Source: JABDMH01 sp964428345 (GTDB lineage: Bacteria; Bacteroidota; Bacteroidia; Chitinophagales; Saprospiraceae). From it: a DNA stretch of 64,000 nt. The first letter of the stretch is position 1. The number at the start of each line of letters is the position of its first letter. The stretch spans positions 176,970-240,969 of the forward strand of contig CAYRYD010000003.1 in assembly GCA_964428345.1 (NCBI GenBank), written 5' to 3'. The notes under the pieces were generated by a model. It was not told where the DNA came from and searched no databases. It saw only the letters and a list, made by a program, of their open reading frames with translations. A program made the translations under genes and the position numbers. Positions 37,001 through 45,216 of the stretch are shown here, piece after piece.

Positions 37001-37217
37001 CGATATCCAGGCGGAATCCTCCCTCCCGGGCCAGCTCATCCGGCCCATGACAGGCATAACAGCGGTCCGATAGTATCGGTTTGATGTGAAAATTGTAATC
37101 AACCTGCTTCGGCAGATGCTGGTATGCCTCCGCCACTTCGAGAGGCATGGCCGGCCGGCATGCCACCAGTAGGGCTACGGTTAAAAAGGCAAACCATTCT
37201 AAAATCGTTACTTTCAT
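34005..37217 (-). CDS. PSD1 (DUF1549/DUF1553) cytochrome lipoprotein with LamG module
   Basis: This 1070-residue lipoprotein (LLVAC, Cys20) has an N-terminal cytochrome c domain with CYACH (53-57). DUF1549 (about 150-385) includes CARCHDHKFDPI (343-354). A coiled coil (393-425) is followed by a LamG/concanavalin-like domain (about 433-660; SASMWIKTK, NSWTHVAFSYDG, GSIDEIRLYNRV). DUF1553 covers about 770-1040. It is the first gene of a six-gene minus-strand operon running to 25845. Two heme motifs and a lectin-like module suggest an envelope protein acting on a polysaccharide, which is inference. It is 160 residues longer than its paralogue, mainly because of the larger module. Confidence 0.87.
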   Translation of the reverse strand: MKVTILEWFAFLTVALLVACRPAMPLEVAEAYQHLPKQVDYNFHIKPILSDRCYACHGPDELAREGGFRLDIEEEAKARLESGQRAIVGRNVRESATCARILSDDQTFMMPPPESKLTLTAREKAMIVKWIEQGAEFKEHWAFIPPRKYVVPDRQNPDWIVANEIDLFIQRAFRQHGLQPAEKAGKEILLKRLYMDLTGLPPDIRAIDAFLADTREDAYERIVDQLLQSDAYAERLALEWMDIARYADSHGLHADGWRNMWPWRDWVIRAFQQNMPYDQFLTEQLAGDLLPNPTRDQILATAFHRNHPMTAEGGAIDEEFRLEYVADRTNTTATAVMGLTMECARCHDHKFDPISQKEYYQMTAFFNNVREVGMTGDDGNYGPLLQLTSKETDGRITELRQQIEEVNQELDQSIDRIKALKSYLKSKPSVRLEEGLVGFFPFESKATRKEKNTDQRIFDGNSKVYSRGDPPLLDGKHGQAPFFDDEYDEIYLQDQGQYDVHQAFSASMWIKTKKRQATKTQVMIGNAGDKNNFWRGWDFYLEDDNRLSLRLINSLPHNLIHLRSQDSIRLNSWTHVAFSYDGSGQASGVKLFIDGHQIQADVLYDRLYKNIRTIGSGAHQETNRPLRVSKSYRSFTGDNGIFRGSIDEIRLYNRVISNLEAGLLAGLESQEEEMLLDHAVICSGEVRTLQKKRSGLVQELIATMDTVSEVMVMEEMPAPRPTFVLSRGQYDAPLEKVEPTTPETIMPFPQQLPKNRLGLARWLFDEKHPLTARVTVNRYWQMIFGRGIVETAGDFGNQGALPSHPELLDWLAFQFREDGWDVKKLLKLLVMSATYQQNSKPSSLQQKVDPQNIYLSVGPSYRWPAELIRDNALAASGLLVRKVGGPSAKPYQPDGLWSEKNTFSYQLLEYIPDKGDGLYRRSMYTFIKRTSPHPAMTVFDVPTRDVCTVTRESTNTPLQALVLLNDPQFVEAARILGERMLQEGGESLEEKITLGFRLVTGRRPRPDELTTLRNVYEDSYRKFSGDPHSAAELLKVGDTPCDKELPPAVNAAMAIVSNTILNLDEAYMKR

Positions 37218-37329
37218 CGCACTAAAAGGGAGGCTGTCAAATTAGTGAAAAATTTGCTTCTCATGCCGTTTTGATTTATCATTGATTTTGGAATCAAACT
37301 TGCTGGAAGGAAATAAATATGTTTGCACA

Positions 37330-37683
37330 ATGCTACTGATCGTTTCAGTCCTTCTGATATTATGTTCCTGTAAAAATGAGGTTGTAGCGACAGCTGAGGG
37401 GATGGCCAGTTACTATTCCGACAGCTTTCAAGGCCAGAAGACGGCCAGCGGCGAAAAGTACGATACCAGTTTTTATACGGCCGCCCATCTGGAGTTGCCT
37501 TTCGGACAGGAGGTCAGGGTCATCCGGAAAGATAACGGCAGATCGGTACGGGTGCGCATCAATGACCGGGGTCCTTTCAACCGGACGAGGATCATTGATC
37601 TGTCGAAAGCCGCTGCCAGGGAACTGGAAATGCTCGATGACGGCGTGGTGGAGGTAATCCTTGAAATACTGGCTCCGGAATAG
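37330..37683 (+). CDS. RlpA-like double-psi beta-barrel lipoprotein
   Basis: This is a 117-residue lipoprotein with signal LLIVSVLLILCSC and a single double-psi beta-barrel domain: GMASYYSDSFQGQKTASGE, then VRINDRGPFNRTRIIDLS, ending AARELEMLDDG. RlpA proteins are septal, and some are lytic transglycosylases acting on denuded glycan. This one lacks the SPOR domain, so septal targeting and activity are uncertain. ATG at 37330 begins exactly at the signal peptide and is preferred over TTG at 37282. TATGTTTG at 37318-37325 could be its -7 box, leaving almost no leader. Confidence 0.85.
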   Translation: MLLIVSVLLILCSCKNEVVATAEGMASYYSDSFQGQKTASGEKYDTSFYTAAHLELPFGQEVRVIRKDNGRSVRVRINDRGPFNRTRIIDLSKAAARELEMLDDGVVEVILEILAPE

Positions 37684-37721
37684 GTAATCATCAAAAAACT
37701 GTGGAGAGAATATAGCCCCAT

Positions 37722-38030
37722 ATGGATTTCCAGACTTTTTTTGATTCAGTAAAGGAAGGCAGAATGCCCTCCGGATTGTCGACAGTGCTCCAGGCTCTTT
37801 GGCATGATGGCCGGGATGACTGGGACCGGGCACATACGATAGCTCAGGATATCCCAGGTAAAAAAGGTGCCCTGGTGCACGCGTATCTGCATCGCAAAGA
37901 GGGTGATCATTGGAACGCCGGCTACTGGTATCGCAGTGCCGGGACTCAGATGCCGGAAAAATCACTCCGGGAGGAGTGGGAAGAGCTGGTGCAAAAATTC
38001 CTGAAGGAACAGGGACCTGGGTATTACTGA
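37722..38030 (+). CDS. Conserved hypothetical protein, 102 residues
   Basis: This small soluble protein has no signal or membrane segment. It shows the pattern WDRAHTIAQDIPGKKGALVH followed by HRKEGDHWNAGYWYRSAG. I recall this arrangement as a widespread uncharacterised family in proteobacteria and Bacteroidota. The dense Trp/His/Tyr content suggests a conserved binding surface. It lies 38 bp after rlpA and 57 bp before the TIM-barrel gene on the same strand, and may be co-transcribed. No function can be assigned. Confidence 0.75.
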   Translation: MDFQTFFDSVKEGRMPSGLSTVLQALWHDGRDDWDRAHTIAQDIPGKKGALVHAYLHRKEGDHWNAGYWYRSAGTQMPEKSLREEWEELVQKFLKEQGPGYY

Positions 38031-38087
38031 CCCCAACTCCTGAAAAATTTGTATCTTTCCAGACACTAATATTTAAATATTCCAAGG

Positions 38088-38951
38088 ATGAAAAGACGTC
38101 ACATGCTGCGAAATATGTCGTTGGCTGCCGGAGCGGTCGCCCTTAACAAGCAAGTATTGGGTGCAGCTACCGATGCCAGTCTGTTTGCTGGTTCTCAAAT
38201 CAAACATTCGGTCTGCCGATGGTGCTACAACAGCATCCCCCTGGAAGCCTTGTGTGAGGCATCCCAGGAAATTGGCATCCGGTCGGTAGAGATCGTCGGC
38301 CCCAACGATTGGCCAACTCTGAAGAAATACAATCTGGATTGTGGTCTGGCAACCGATTCCTTTGCCAGTATACCCAACGGGTTTAATGAACCGAAGTATC
38401 ATAAAGACCTGCAGATAAACTACAAGGGTCTGATCACCGCAGCTGCCAACCAGGGTGTACCCAATGTCATCGTCTTTTCGGGCAACCGCAACGGGATGGA
38501 TGACCGGGTCGGTCTGGAGAATTGTGCGGTCGGTCTAGAGCCGCTGGTGAAGCACGCTGAAGATACCGGTGTAATGATCGTCATGGAATTACTCAACAGC
38601 AAAGTCAATCACAAGGATTACATGTGCGATCATACTGCCTGGGGCGTTGAATTGGTTGAAAAAATTGGTTCTCCCAATTTCAAGCTGTTGTATGATATCT
38701 ACCATATGCAGATCATGGAAGGTGATGTCATCGCAACGATCCGGCAGTCCAAAGACCACATTGCGCACTATCATACCGGTGGGGTGCCCGGGCGGCATGA
38801 AATCGATGAGAGTCAGGAATTGTACTATCCGGCAATAATCCGGGCGATTAAAGACACAGGCTACCAGGGTTATCTCGCTCAGGAATTTGTGCCGGCACGG
38901 GAAGATAAGATTGCGAGCTTGCGCCAGGGTGTGGAAATCTGCACAGTCTGA
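38088..38951 (+). CDS. Exported TIM-barrel isomerase (hydroxypyruvate isomerase-like)
   Basis: This is a sugar isomerase/epimerase-type TIM barrel (AP endonuclease 2 superfamily) of 287 residues. The N-terminus KRRHMLRNMSLAAGAVAL is a Tat-like signal. Metal-site segments are MIVMELLNSKVNHKDYMCD, LLYDIYHMQIMEGD, HYHTGGVPGRHEID and YLAQEFVP. The Glu/Asp/His/Glu set matches the hydroxypyruvate isomerase/tagatose-epimerase metal centre. Export makes classical glyoxylate metabolism unlikely. A role with the exported Gfo/Idh protein in modified-sugar metabolism is inferred. Confidence 0.85.
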   Translation: MKRRHMLRNMSLAAGAVALNKQVLGAATDASLFAGSQIKHSVCRWCYNSIPLEALCEASQEIGIRSVEIVGPNDWPTLKKYNLDCGLATDSFASIPNGFNEPKYHKDLQINYKGLITAAANQGVPNVIVFSGNRNGMDDRVGLENCAVGLEPLVKHAEDTGVMIVMELLNSKVNHKDYMCDHTAWGVELVEKIGSPNFKLLYDIYHMQIMEGDVIATIRQSKDHIAHYHTGGVPGRHEIDESQELYYPAIIRAIKDTGYQGYLAQEFVPAREDKIASLRQGVEICTV

Positions 38952-39014
38952 CCGGGGTTCGGCCTCAATATTCCATTTCTTGTGTAACATTGTGCTCCAA
39001 AGAAAGCTCCGGGC

Positions 39015-40190
39015 ATGCTAAGGACCGATGGATATCTGTTCCGGTTGTTGCTGTTGACTGGTTTTGGGTTTTTACTGGCTTGCCGCGACCGGCAGGGTGA
39101 ACCATTTGTGCCGGCACCTGTTGTCGCCGAACCCGCCGAAATCGTACCCCTCGAAATTGGTAACAAAGCACCCGAATTTACCCTTCCGGGTACAGATGGA
39201 AAGTGGTATGGTAAGGATGATTTCCGGAAGGATATTCTCGTGGTGGTCTTTTTGTCCAATTACTGTCCCAATGCACAAGTATATGAAGAGCGGCTTATTC
39301 GGTTCGTCAATGATTATAAGGACAAAGGGGTTGATTTGGTAGCCATCTCTCCAAACAGCCCCCTGGCTATTCCCGATGATGCCCTGGGATACAGCGACCT
39401 GGACGATCGCTATGAATCCATGCAGATCCGTGCCCGGGAAAAGCAATTCAATTTTCCATATCTCTACGATGGCGATGACCAGCGCGTTTCGCGTCGGTTT
39501 GGAATCACAAACATCCCTTCGGTTTATGTCTTTGATAAAAGTCGTGTATTGCGCTACCGGGGCCGGATCGATGTGTCGGCCAAATGGTTGGCCGCGGATG
39601 CCGAAGATCTCCGGATGGCGGTGGACGCAATAAACCGGAACGGTGAGATCATTCGTCCAGCCCGTGATTATCCAGGATGTAAAGTATATTGGTCATGGGA
39701 TCAGAAGGAAAAGGATGTGCTTACCGCTGAATGGAATGCGGCGCCGGTGACTTTAGAAAGGATTAGTCTGGATAGTCTGAAAACCGTGCTGGTTAATTTT
39801 TCGACCCATGTGAGGATCATCAACTTTTGGGCCACCTGGTGCGGACCCTGCAAGCAGGAATTTCCCGAATTCCTGCTGATGAAAAGAATGTATCGCCACC
39901 GGCCGGTGGAGTTTATCACCGTGAGCCTGGATGGGGAAGAACATTATCACGAGGCACTGACTTTCCTGCAACAACTGCATGCCCCTGGAACGAACTATTT
40001 GCTGGCAGAAAGCGATAAGGAAAGAATCCGGAAAATGGTCTACGAATCCTGGGATGGTACCCTGCCCTTTACCATCATGGTGGATCCCCTGGGATCACCA
40101 TACCGGGTTTGGCAAGGCCCATTCGATCCCCTGGAAGTGAAAAAGGCCATTGTCGATCACCGTCTGTTGGGCCGTTATCTGCGATATTGA
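39015..40190 (+). CDS. Double redoxin lipoprotein (peroxiredoxin-like plus TlpA-like)
   Basis: This 391-residue lipoprotein (GFLLAC, Cys23) has two thioredoxin folds. The first (about 48-205) is an AhpC/TSA-type redoxin with a single Cys84 (SNYCPNAQVYEERL). The second (about 250-385) is TlpA-like with the redox-active WCGPC (Cys276/Cys279). It is probably a periplasmic thiol-disulfide oxidoreductase. In a region rich in c-type cytochromes it could keep CxxCH cysteines reduced for heme attachment, which is inference. It is convergent with the glycosidase-like gene. Confidence 0.85.
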   Translation: MLRTDGYLFRLLLLTGFGFLLACRDRQGEPFVPAPVVAEPAEIVPLEIGNKAPEFTLPGTDGKWYGKDDFRKDILVVVFLSNYCPNAQVYEERLIRFVNDYKDKGVDLVAISPNSPLAIPDDALGYSDLDDRYESMQIRAREKQFNFPYLYDGDDQRVSRRFGITNIPSVYVFDKSRVLRYRGRIDVSAKWLAADAEDLRMAVDAINRNGEIIRPARDYPGCKVYWSWDQKEKDVLTAEWNAAPVTLERISLDSLKTVLVNFSTHVRIINFWATWCGPCKQEFPEFLLMKRMYRHRPVEFITVSLDGEEHYHEALTFLQQLHAPGTNYLLAESDKERIRKMVYESWDGTLPFTIMVDPLGSPYRVWQGPFDPLEVKKAIVDHRLLGRYLRY

Positions 40191-40198
40191 TCCAGCCG

Positions 40199-42340
40199 TC
40201 ACTTCTTAATAATCAGCCCTTCAAATTGACCAATTAAAGGCACTGTGATGACCAGACGATCGTTTTTCCATTGAAAAGGAAGTTCGGTTTCTTTGACCAT
40301 GCTGAACACCGCCCGGGGCTTAAAGGGACAAAAGATATCAAATGAGGTATCCCTGAGTGGTACCGGCTCAAAATAGGTATTGCCACTAAAACCCGTCAGG
40401 TTGATCAGATGGAGCATTAATCCATCGTCCTCCCTGTCGTCACACTTTGATGGCAGGTTTTCGGTAAAACGCTGCAAGACCGTCTCTAGCCTGGGGTGGG
40501 CATCGGTCCTGATCAGATCATGACATCCGGGGAAAACCCAATCTATCATATCCAGCAGGAGATTTTTATGCTGCTCATAGCCGTGGACAAAGTATAACCT
40601 CCCTAGATTGACCGGCATAATCACCGCCACCCCTTTCCCGTGTTTCTTAGTCCCGATCGCATGATATCCGGTTGGTTCATGACCACCGATCTTCTCGGGA
40701 GGTCCCGGCCGGCCCGGACTTAAAATCGGCAGGAACTGATCATCGCAATCCGAAAGATCGTAGAGGCCCAGATTAAATTTCCAAAATAATAATGATTGCT
40801 GCCCGAAACGCTTAAAGATGCTTTTGTCGGCCGGATTGAGGTAGTATCCATCACCATCATGTTCGGCCTGAACAATGCCTGCCCCAAACAGCGCTTGCAA
40901 AGCAGAAGGATTTGAGGTCAGGGTCTGATTGGTAGCGATTATGGCAGTGCCATTGGTACACAATTGCTGAAGGACGTCCACGCTTTCCGGGCTGATCTCA
41001 GGAATTTGCGGGATTATGACTAACCGGTACTTCCTGAGTTTCTCCCGTTGGTTGAAAATTTCGGTAAAGTGGATGATGTCGTATTGCAGGTGGGCCTCTT
41101 TGAGCATCAGCTGGATACCCCGGTATTCCTGCGCGGCAAGTCCACCCGGCCAGTATGACGGAGAGATGACACAAATTTCAGCCGGTGAATCGTAACGGCC
41201 AAAATACGGTTCATATTTCCGGTGAAAGGCGTAGATTTCTTCCCAGACTGGAAAATTACGTTCATCTTCATAATCCCGGAAGTCGCCCATCAGGCTCATA
41301 TCCAGACCCGAACCCGCGGCCAGGTTTTCGTAAAGGCGGATAGCCGTTTCTTCCGGTTCGATGGCATTGTACCGGGAACGGAACGAAATCTGTTGAATAC
41401 TGGCGTTGCTCACGATATGATCCGGTTGGGAGTGAAGGGTGTTGGTGACATTATCAAAGGACATATAAGGCCAATAGGGCAGGGTGTTGGTCTGGGACTC
41501 ATGACGGATAATATCCACAAATTTTTCCCGGTAGGTGCAAATGGCGATCTCCGGATTTATCGCTTTGACCGCGCGGTGAATTCTTTCCATCCAGTCGTCA
41601 CCGGTATATTGCTTGAATTCCTGATATTTCCGGAATGCCGGATCGGCAGGATCTTCCCTGACCGGCAGATCCAGACCCCCACTGTATTCATGAAATCGTC
41701 GCCGGTCATATTCATTTTGATCAATGCCATGATAGGTGCCTTCATAGGCATTGCTGGTATGATATCCGGGCATATTGATGAAAATCCCGTCAATAGGGTA
41801 CATACTGATCAATTCATCTACAATAGCGACAGACTTCTCCTGTACATAGGGAGCATTGATGGAGGCCATGTACATATCGTCATTGATGATACGCTCACCT
41901 TTGGGCGAAATGTAGGCCCAGTCCGGATGTCTTTCAAAGATACTGCGGTGAAAACGGCTGAAATCGAAACGGGTGATTACCCGGATATCATGCCGGTGGC
42001 ATTTTTCAACGACTTCCTGCAGCATCCGGGGTTGTATGTAAGGATTGGTATATTGAAAATCGAGCCGGGTTGGATAAAAAGCCATAATCCCACCTCCGTT
42101 GATGATCAGGGTATTGACCGAGAATCGCTGCAGGTCTTCGATCAGGTGGTCGACATTGAGGGTAGCTTCATAGGCAGGCAGATTGCATTGCATGACCCTC
42201 AGGTTATTTCTTTTCCACCAGGGCAGATCAACAGGCCAGCCGGAAGGATCGGATGGTTGAACAGGTATGAAATCCTGGCCGGTCAGGATGCAATGACCCA
42301 GCAGGAATAGCGCAAGCAGGTAATGGTTATAAGTTCTCAT
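40199..42340 (-). CDS. Secreted glycosidase-like TIM-barrel protein
   Basis: This 713-residue protein has a signal peptide (1-22, ending LTGQ). Residues 45-380 read as a beta/alpha barrel of the GHL/alpha-amylase-like superfamily (LIINGGGIMAFYPTRLDF, VITRFDFSRFH, DGIFINMPGYHT). Residues about 390-520 form a glutamine-amidotransferase-like domain, as in beta-galactosidase trimerisation domains. The C-terminus is beta-rich. Catalytic acids are not certain. Candidates are the Asp/Glu after strands 4-6. It could be a family of unknown specificity. It is divergent from the SDR gene at 42532. Confidence 0.65.
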   Translation of the reverse strand: MRTYNHYLLALFLLGHCILTGQDFIPVQPSDPSGWPVDLPWWKRNNLRVMQCNLPAYEATLNVDHLIEDLQRFSVNTLIINGGGIMAFYPTRLDFQYTNPYIQPRMLQEVVEKCHRHDIRVITRFDFSRFHRSIFERHPDWAYISPKGERIINDDMYMASINAPYVQEKSVAIVDELISMYPIDGIFINMPGYHTSNAYEGTYHGIDQNEYDRRRFHEYSGGLDLPVREDPADPAFRKYQEFKQYTGDDWMERIHRAVKAINPEIAICTYREKFVDIIRHESQTNTLPYWPYMSFDNVTNTLHSQPDHIVSNASIQQISFRSRYNAIEPEETAIRLYENLAAGSGLDMSLMGDFRDYEDERNFPVWEEIYAFHRKYEPYFGRYDSPAEICVISPSYWPGGLAAQEYRGIQLMLKEAHLQYDIIHFTEIFNQREKLRKYRLVIIPQIPEISPESVDVLQQLCTNGTAIIATNQTLTSNPSALQALFGAGIVQAEHDGDGYYLNPADKSIFKRFGQQSLLFWKFNLGLYDLSDCDDQFLPILSPGRPGPPEKIGGHEPTGYHAIGTKKHGKGVAVIMPVNLGRLYFVHGYEQHKNLLLDMIDWVFPGCHDLIRTDAHPRLETVLQRFTENLPSKCDDREDDGLMLHLINLTGFSGNTYFEPVPLRDTSFDIFCPFKPRAVFSMVKETELPFQWKNDRLVITVPLIGQFEGLIIKK

Positions 42341-42462
42341 CTACTTCTATTGAAAATATCCCATGAAACTTTGATCAGGGTGCCTGTTCTGACTGATTTG
42401 TATCATAAGGCGATCAAGGAATATCATCCACTAAATAAAAATATTTTGATATTTTGTACTTA

Positions 42463-42470
42463 TAGCTTTG
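42463..42470 (+). promoter_or_regulatory. Predicted -7 element for the SDR gene at 42532
   Basis: TAGCTTTG is an exact TAnnTTTG match 61 nt upstream of the ATG. TTTG occurs at 42445-42448 and 42453-42456, but both are too close for a standard -33 spacing. Confidence 0.3.
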
Positions 42471-42531
42471 CTAAAACCGACATGATCACGGTGTAAAACC
42501 CACCATTCAGAGACCAAACATCAGACTTTGC

Positions 42532-43395
42532 ATGACATACTCTACGGAAACCCCAGCCTACACCCTGATTACCGGTGCCAGCACCGGATTGGGTAAGTCA
42601 CTTGCATTTACATGTGCCGCCAGGAGAAGGAACCTGATTCTGATCTCATTGCCAAATGATGGCTTGGATCTGGTTGCCAGTGAATTACGTGACCGTTTTT
42701 CGGTTAAAATCCGGAAATATGAACTTGACCTGACCGATACGGCTGATTTTAACGATCTCATCGAAACCCTTAGATTCCTGAGCATTGATTGCCTGATCAA
42801 CAATGTAGGTGTTGGAGGTACTCTCCATTTTTCGCGCATATCAGAAGAATACCTCCAGCGCATGATCAATCTCAATGTCCGTTGTACCACTCTGTTAACC
42901 TATCATCTTCTCCCTCAACTATTTGTGCATCGCAAGTCCCACATCATCAATATCTCTAGTATCATCTCCCAATATCCGGTAGCATTCAAGACCATCTATC
43001 CGGCGTCCAAATCCTTCATCTATTCATTTTCACTGGGTTTGAGGGAAGAACTGAAGAATTCTCCGGTCCGTGTCAGCGTAGCCCTCCCGGGGCCGATGGT
43101 GACCAATCGGGATGTGAAACAGAGGATCATGGACAAACAGGGGAGATTTGCCAGGTCAGCATTGTTGACTCCGGACGAGGTGGCAGGGAGAGTCATGGAC
43201 CGGGCCCTGGAAGGGAGAGGTTTAATCATTCCAGGTTTGGTCAATAAATTATACTGGTATTTGATGAAGATCATACCATGCAAAGTAGGGGTACCTTACC
43301 TCTCCGGAATTTTTAATAAGGAAATACTGGCATCAAATCAACCAGACACTGAAAAAGGTTATCCGGTTGATTTTGATCATCACTATACGGCATAG
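42532..43395 (+). CDS. Short-chain dehydrogenase/reductase
   Basis: This is an NAD(P)-dependent classical SDR of 287 residues. It has the cofactor motif TGASTGLG (14-21), the NNVG structural motif (90-93), a catalytic Ser in NISSIISQ, and the YPASK Tyr156/Lys160 pair. The C-terminal extension after residue 230 is hydrophobic and resembles 11-beta-HSD or DltE-type SDRs, which often act on lipids. It is convergent (13-bp gap) with a second SDR at 43409. The substrate is unknown. Confidence 0.9.
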   Translation: MTYSTETPAYTLITGASTGLGKSLAFTCAARRRNLILISLPNDGLDLVASELRDRFSVKIRKYELDLTDTADFNDLIETLRFLSIDCLINNVGVGGTLHFSRISEEYLQRMINLNVRCTTLLTYHLLPQLFVHRKSHIINISSIISQYPVAFKTIYPASKSFIYSFSLGLREELKNSPVRVSVALPGPMVTNRDVKQRIMDKQGRFARSALLTPDEVAGRVMDRALEGRGLIIPGLVNKLYWYLMKIIPCKVGVPYLSGIFNKEILASNQPDTEKGYPVDFDHHYTA

Positions 43396-43408
43396 CATTG
43401 TTGGTCCG

Positions 43409-44233
43409 TCATTCTTTTCCGGCAGGGCCCCTGCCATTCAGGAAGTCACGATTCTTTTCCTGGATTTTCCGGACAAGGCCGGTGACCAGATTCCGGGGCA
43501 AAAACCGGTATGCGTTGGAAAGAAATTTATTCAGGAAACCAGGTACAATAACGACGTCGCCGGCATGCATTCCTTTTATGCCGGCTCTGGCTACCCGGCT
43601 GGCCGCATCGCTAAACCAGTCACTTCTGGTAAAATCCGGATTGCCCACGCCAACCGTTTTTTGAAAGCCGGTCCTGGTCAATCCAGGACAAAGAACACTG
43701 ACGGTGACGCCCGTGCCTTGAACCTCGTTGGCAATGGCTTCCGAAAATGACAAAATGTAGGCTTTCGTGGCATTATAAACCGCCATCAGCGGACTGGGTT
43801 GAAAACCGGCTACTGATGCTACATTCAAAATTTTACCCCTACCCCTTTTGATCATGTCTTGTAAGAAGACTTTGGTCAAATGGGTCAGCGATTCTACATG
43901 CAGACGGATCATGCGTTTTTCCCGGTCCCAGTTGATTTCCTTAAAAAGACCCAACGTACCGAAACCGGCATTGTTGATCAGCACTTCAGGATGAATATCC
44001 AGATCATCCAGATGATGGTAGATCTCTAAGGCAACATTCTCCTGGCAGAGATCGAGGGTCATGGTCAGGCATCTGGAATCCGGAGTAGTCTCTGACAACA
44101 ATTGGTTCAACTCATCAAGACCCATTTCCGATTGGTCGATCAGGATCAGATGATAGCCCTCTTCTGCCATCATTTTGGCCATTTCCAGACCTATGCCACC
44201 GGCTGCTCCGGTGATTACTGCCCATCGATTCAT
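43409..44233 (-). CDS. Short-chain dehydrogenase/reductase, second
   Basis: This is a classical SDR of about 274 residues. It has TGAAGGIG, NNAGFG, a catalytic Ser in NVASVAG, and YNATK (Tyr157/Lys161 counted from ATG at 44245). The C-terminal FLSNAYRFLPRNLVTGLVR is amphipathic and resembles membrane-associated lipid or steroid reductases. ATG at 44233 overlaps the preceding epimerase stop as ATGA, so coupled translation favours it. It is the last gene of a three-gene operon (CPBP, epimerase, SDR). Confidence 0.9.
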   Translation of the reverse strand: MNRWAVITGAAGGIGLEMAKMMAEEGYHLILIDQSEMGLDELNQLLSETTPDSRCLTMTLDLCQENVALEIYHHLDDLDIHPEVLINNAGFGTLGLFKEINWDREKRMIRLHVESLTHLTKVFLQDMIKRGRGKILNVASVAGFQPSPLMAVYNATKAYILSFSEAIANEVQGTGVTVSVLCPGLTRTGFQKTVGVGNPDFTRSDWFSDAASRVARAGIKGMHAGDVVIVPGFLNKFLSNAYRFLPRNLVTGLVRKIQEKNRDFLNGRGPAGKE

Positions 44234-45216
44234 GATCTTATCCATTGGAGGGTTTTCGAAAGTCCGGTTTCCAGATCTGTGTAACGGTAACCCAGATCCC
44301 GGATAGCCTTTTCACTGGTGAGATTCCAGTTGTGGGTCAGTTTTTCGACAAATGCCGGAACGATCATCGGCCTCATACCGGTCATATTGGCACGTAATAT
44401 TTCTATTTGGGCCCAACCCAACAGCACTTTCACCGGGATTTTTATCAGTTTGTGATTTTGCCTGGTCAGTTTCCGGAGCAGGTTAAAAAAGTCGCTATAG
44501 GAGATGTTGTCACCACCCAGGATATAACGCTGGCCCGAGACTCCTTTTTGCATGGCCAGTAAGTGCCCATGGACTACATCATCAATATAGACATAGTTGC
44601 CTTCACTGGTCCCGTTTCCGGGGATAAAACGCCATTTTCCCTGACTGAACATTTGAATCAGTCTTGACACCGAATTGCTTTCTCCCACCAATCCCGGTCC
44701 ATAGATCCGGCTGGGATTGACCACCACTACCTCCATGCCCTTGCCGGTAAAGGAAAATGCCATCTTTTCCTGTTGCAGTTTTGACTGATCGTAAGGCGAA
44801 AAAAGTAAAGGTTCTCCCGAAGTTTCTTCGTGTACCGGTATTCCGGTTGCGGGAGAAGGACCCATCACACCGGCAGTCGAGGTAATCACGACTTTGCGAA
44901 CCCCTTCTTCCTGGGCAATGGAGAGCAGATCGGACGTGCCCTGCACATTGATCCGGTGATATTGGGCCGGATCTTTCGTCCAGATACCGGCAAAGGCAGC
45001 CAAATGAAAGATCTCCTCACAACCCCGGATTGCCTTGCGAAGACTCTCCGGGTCGGAAAGATCACCAGCCACCAGTTCAATATGCCGGTGACCTGTTATT
45101 TCGTTGCTCCTGGCTTCTGACCGGACCAGTGCCTTGACGGAAACACCCATCCTGGCGAGCGCCTGAACCAAAGGAATGCCGACATATCCGGTAGCTCCGG
45201 TGACCAGGGTCTTCAT
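44230..45216 (-). CDS. NAD-dependent epimerase/dehydratase family protein
   Basis: This extended SDR of 328 residues begins MKTLVTGATGYVG with the TGxxGxxG cofactor motif. It has HLAAFAGIW, the catalytic Ser/Thr in ITSTAGVMG, and YDQSK as Tyr-x3-Lys. The sequence resembles dihydroflavonol reductase, 3-beta-HSD and hopanoid-associated epimerase groups. ATG at 45216 overlaps the CPBP stop as ATGA and starts directly at the Rossmann strand, so it is preferred over 45264. With the following SDR it may act on a lipid or isoprenoid. Confidence 0.9.
   Translation of the reverse strand: MKTLVTGATGYVGIPLVQALARMGVSVKALVRSEARSNEITGHRHIELVAGDLSDPESLRKAIRGCEEIFHLAAFAGIWTKDPAQYHRINVQGTSDLLSIAQEEGVRKVVITSTAGVMGPSPATGIPVHEETSGEPLLFSPYDQSKLQQEKMAFSFTGKGMEVVVVNPSRIYGPGLVGESNSVSRLIQMFSQGKWRFIPGNGTSEGNYVYIDDVVHGHLLAMQKGVSGQRYILGGDNISYSDFFNLLRKLTRQNHKLIKIPVKVLLGWAQIEILRANMTGMRPMIVPAFVEKLTHNWNLTSEKAIRDLGYRYTDLETGLSKTLQWIRS

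Noticed and set aside
41222..42310. Long open frame antisense to the glycosidase-like gene
   Set aside because: The minus-strand frame has a signal peptide and barrel-like strands. The plus-strand translation has no family features.
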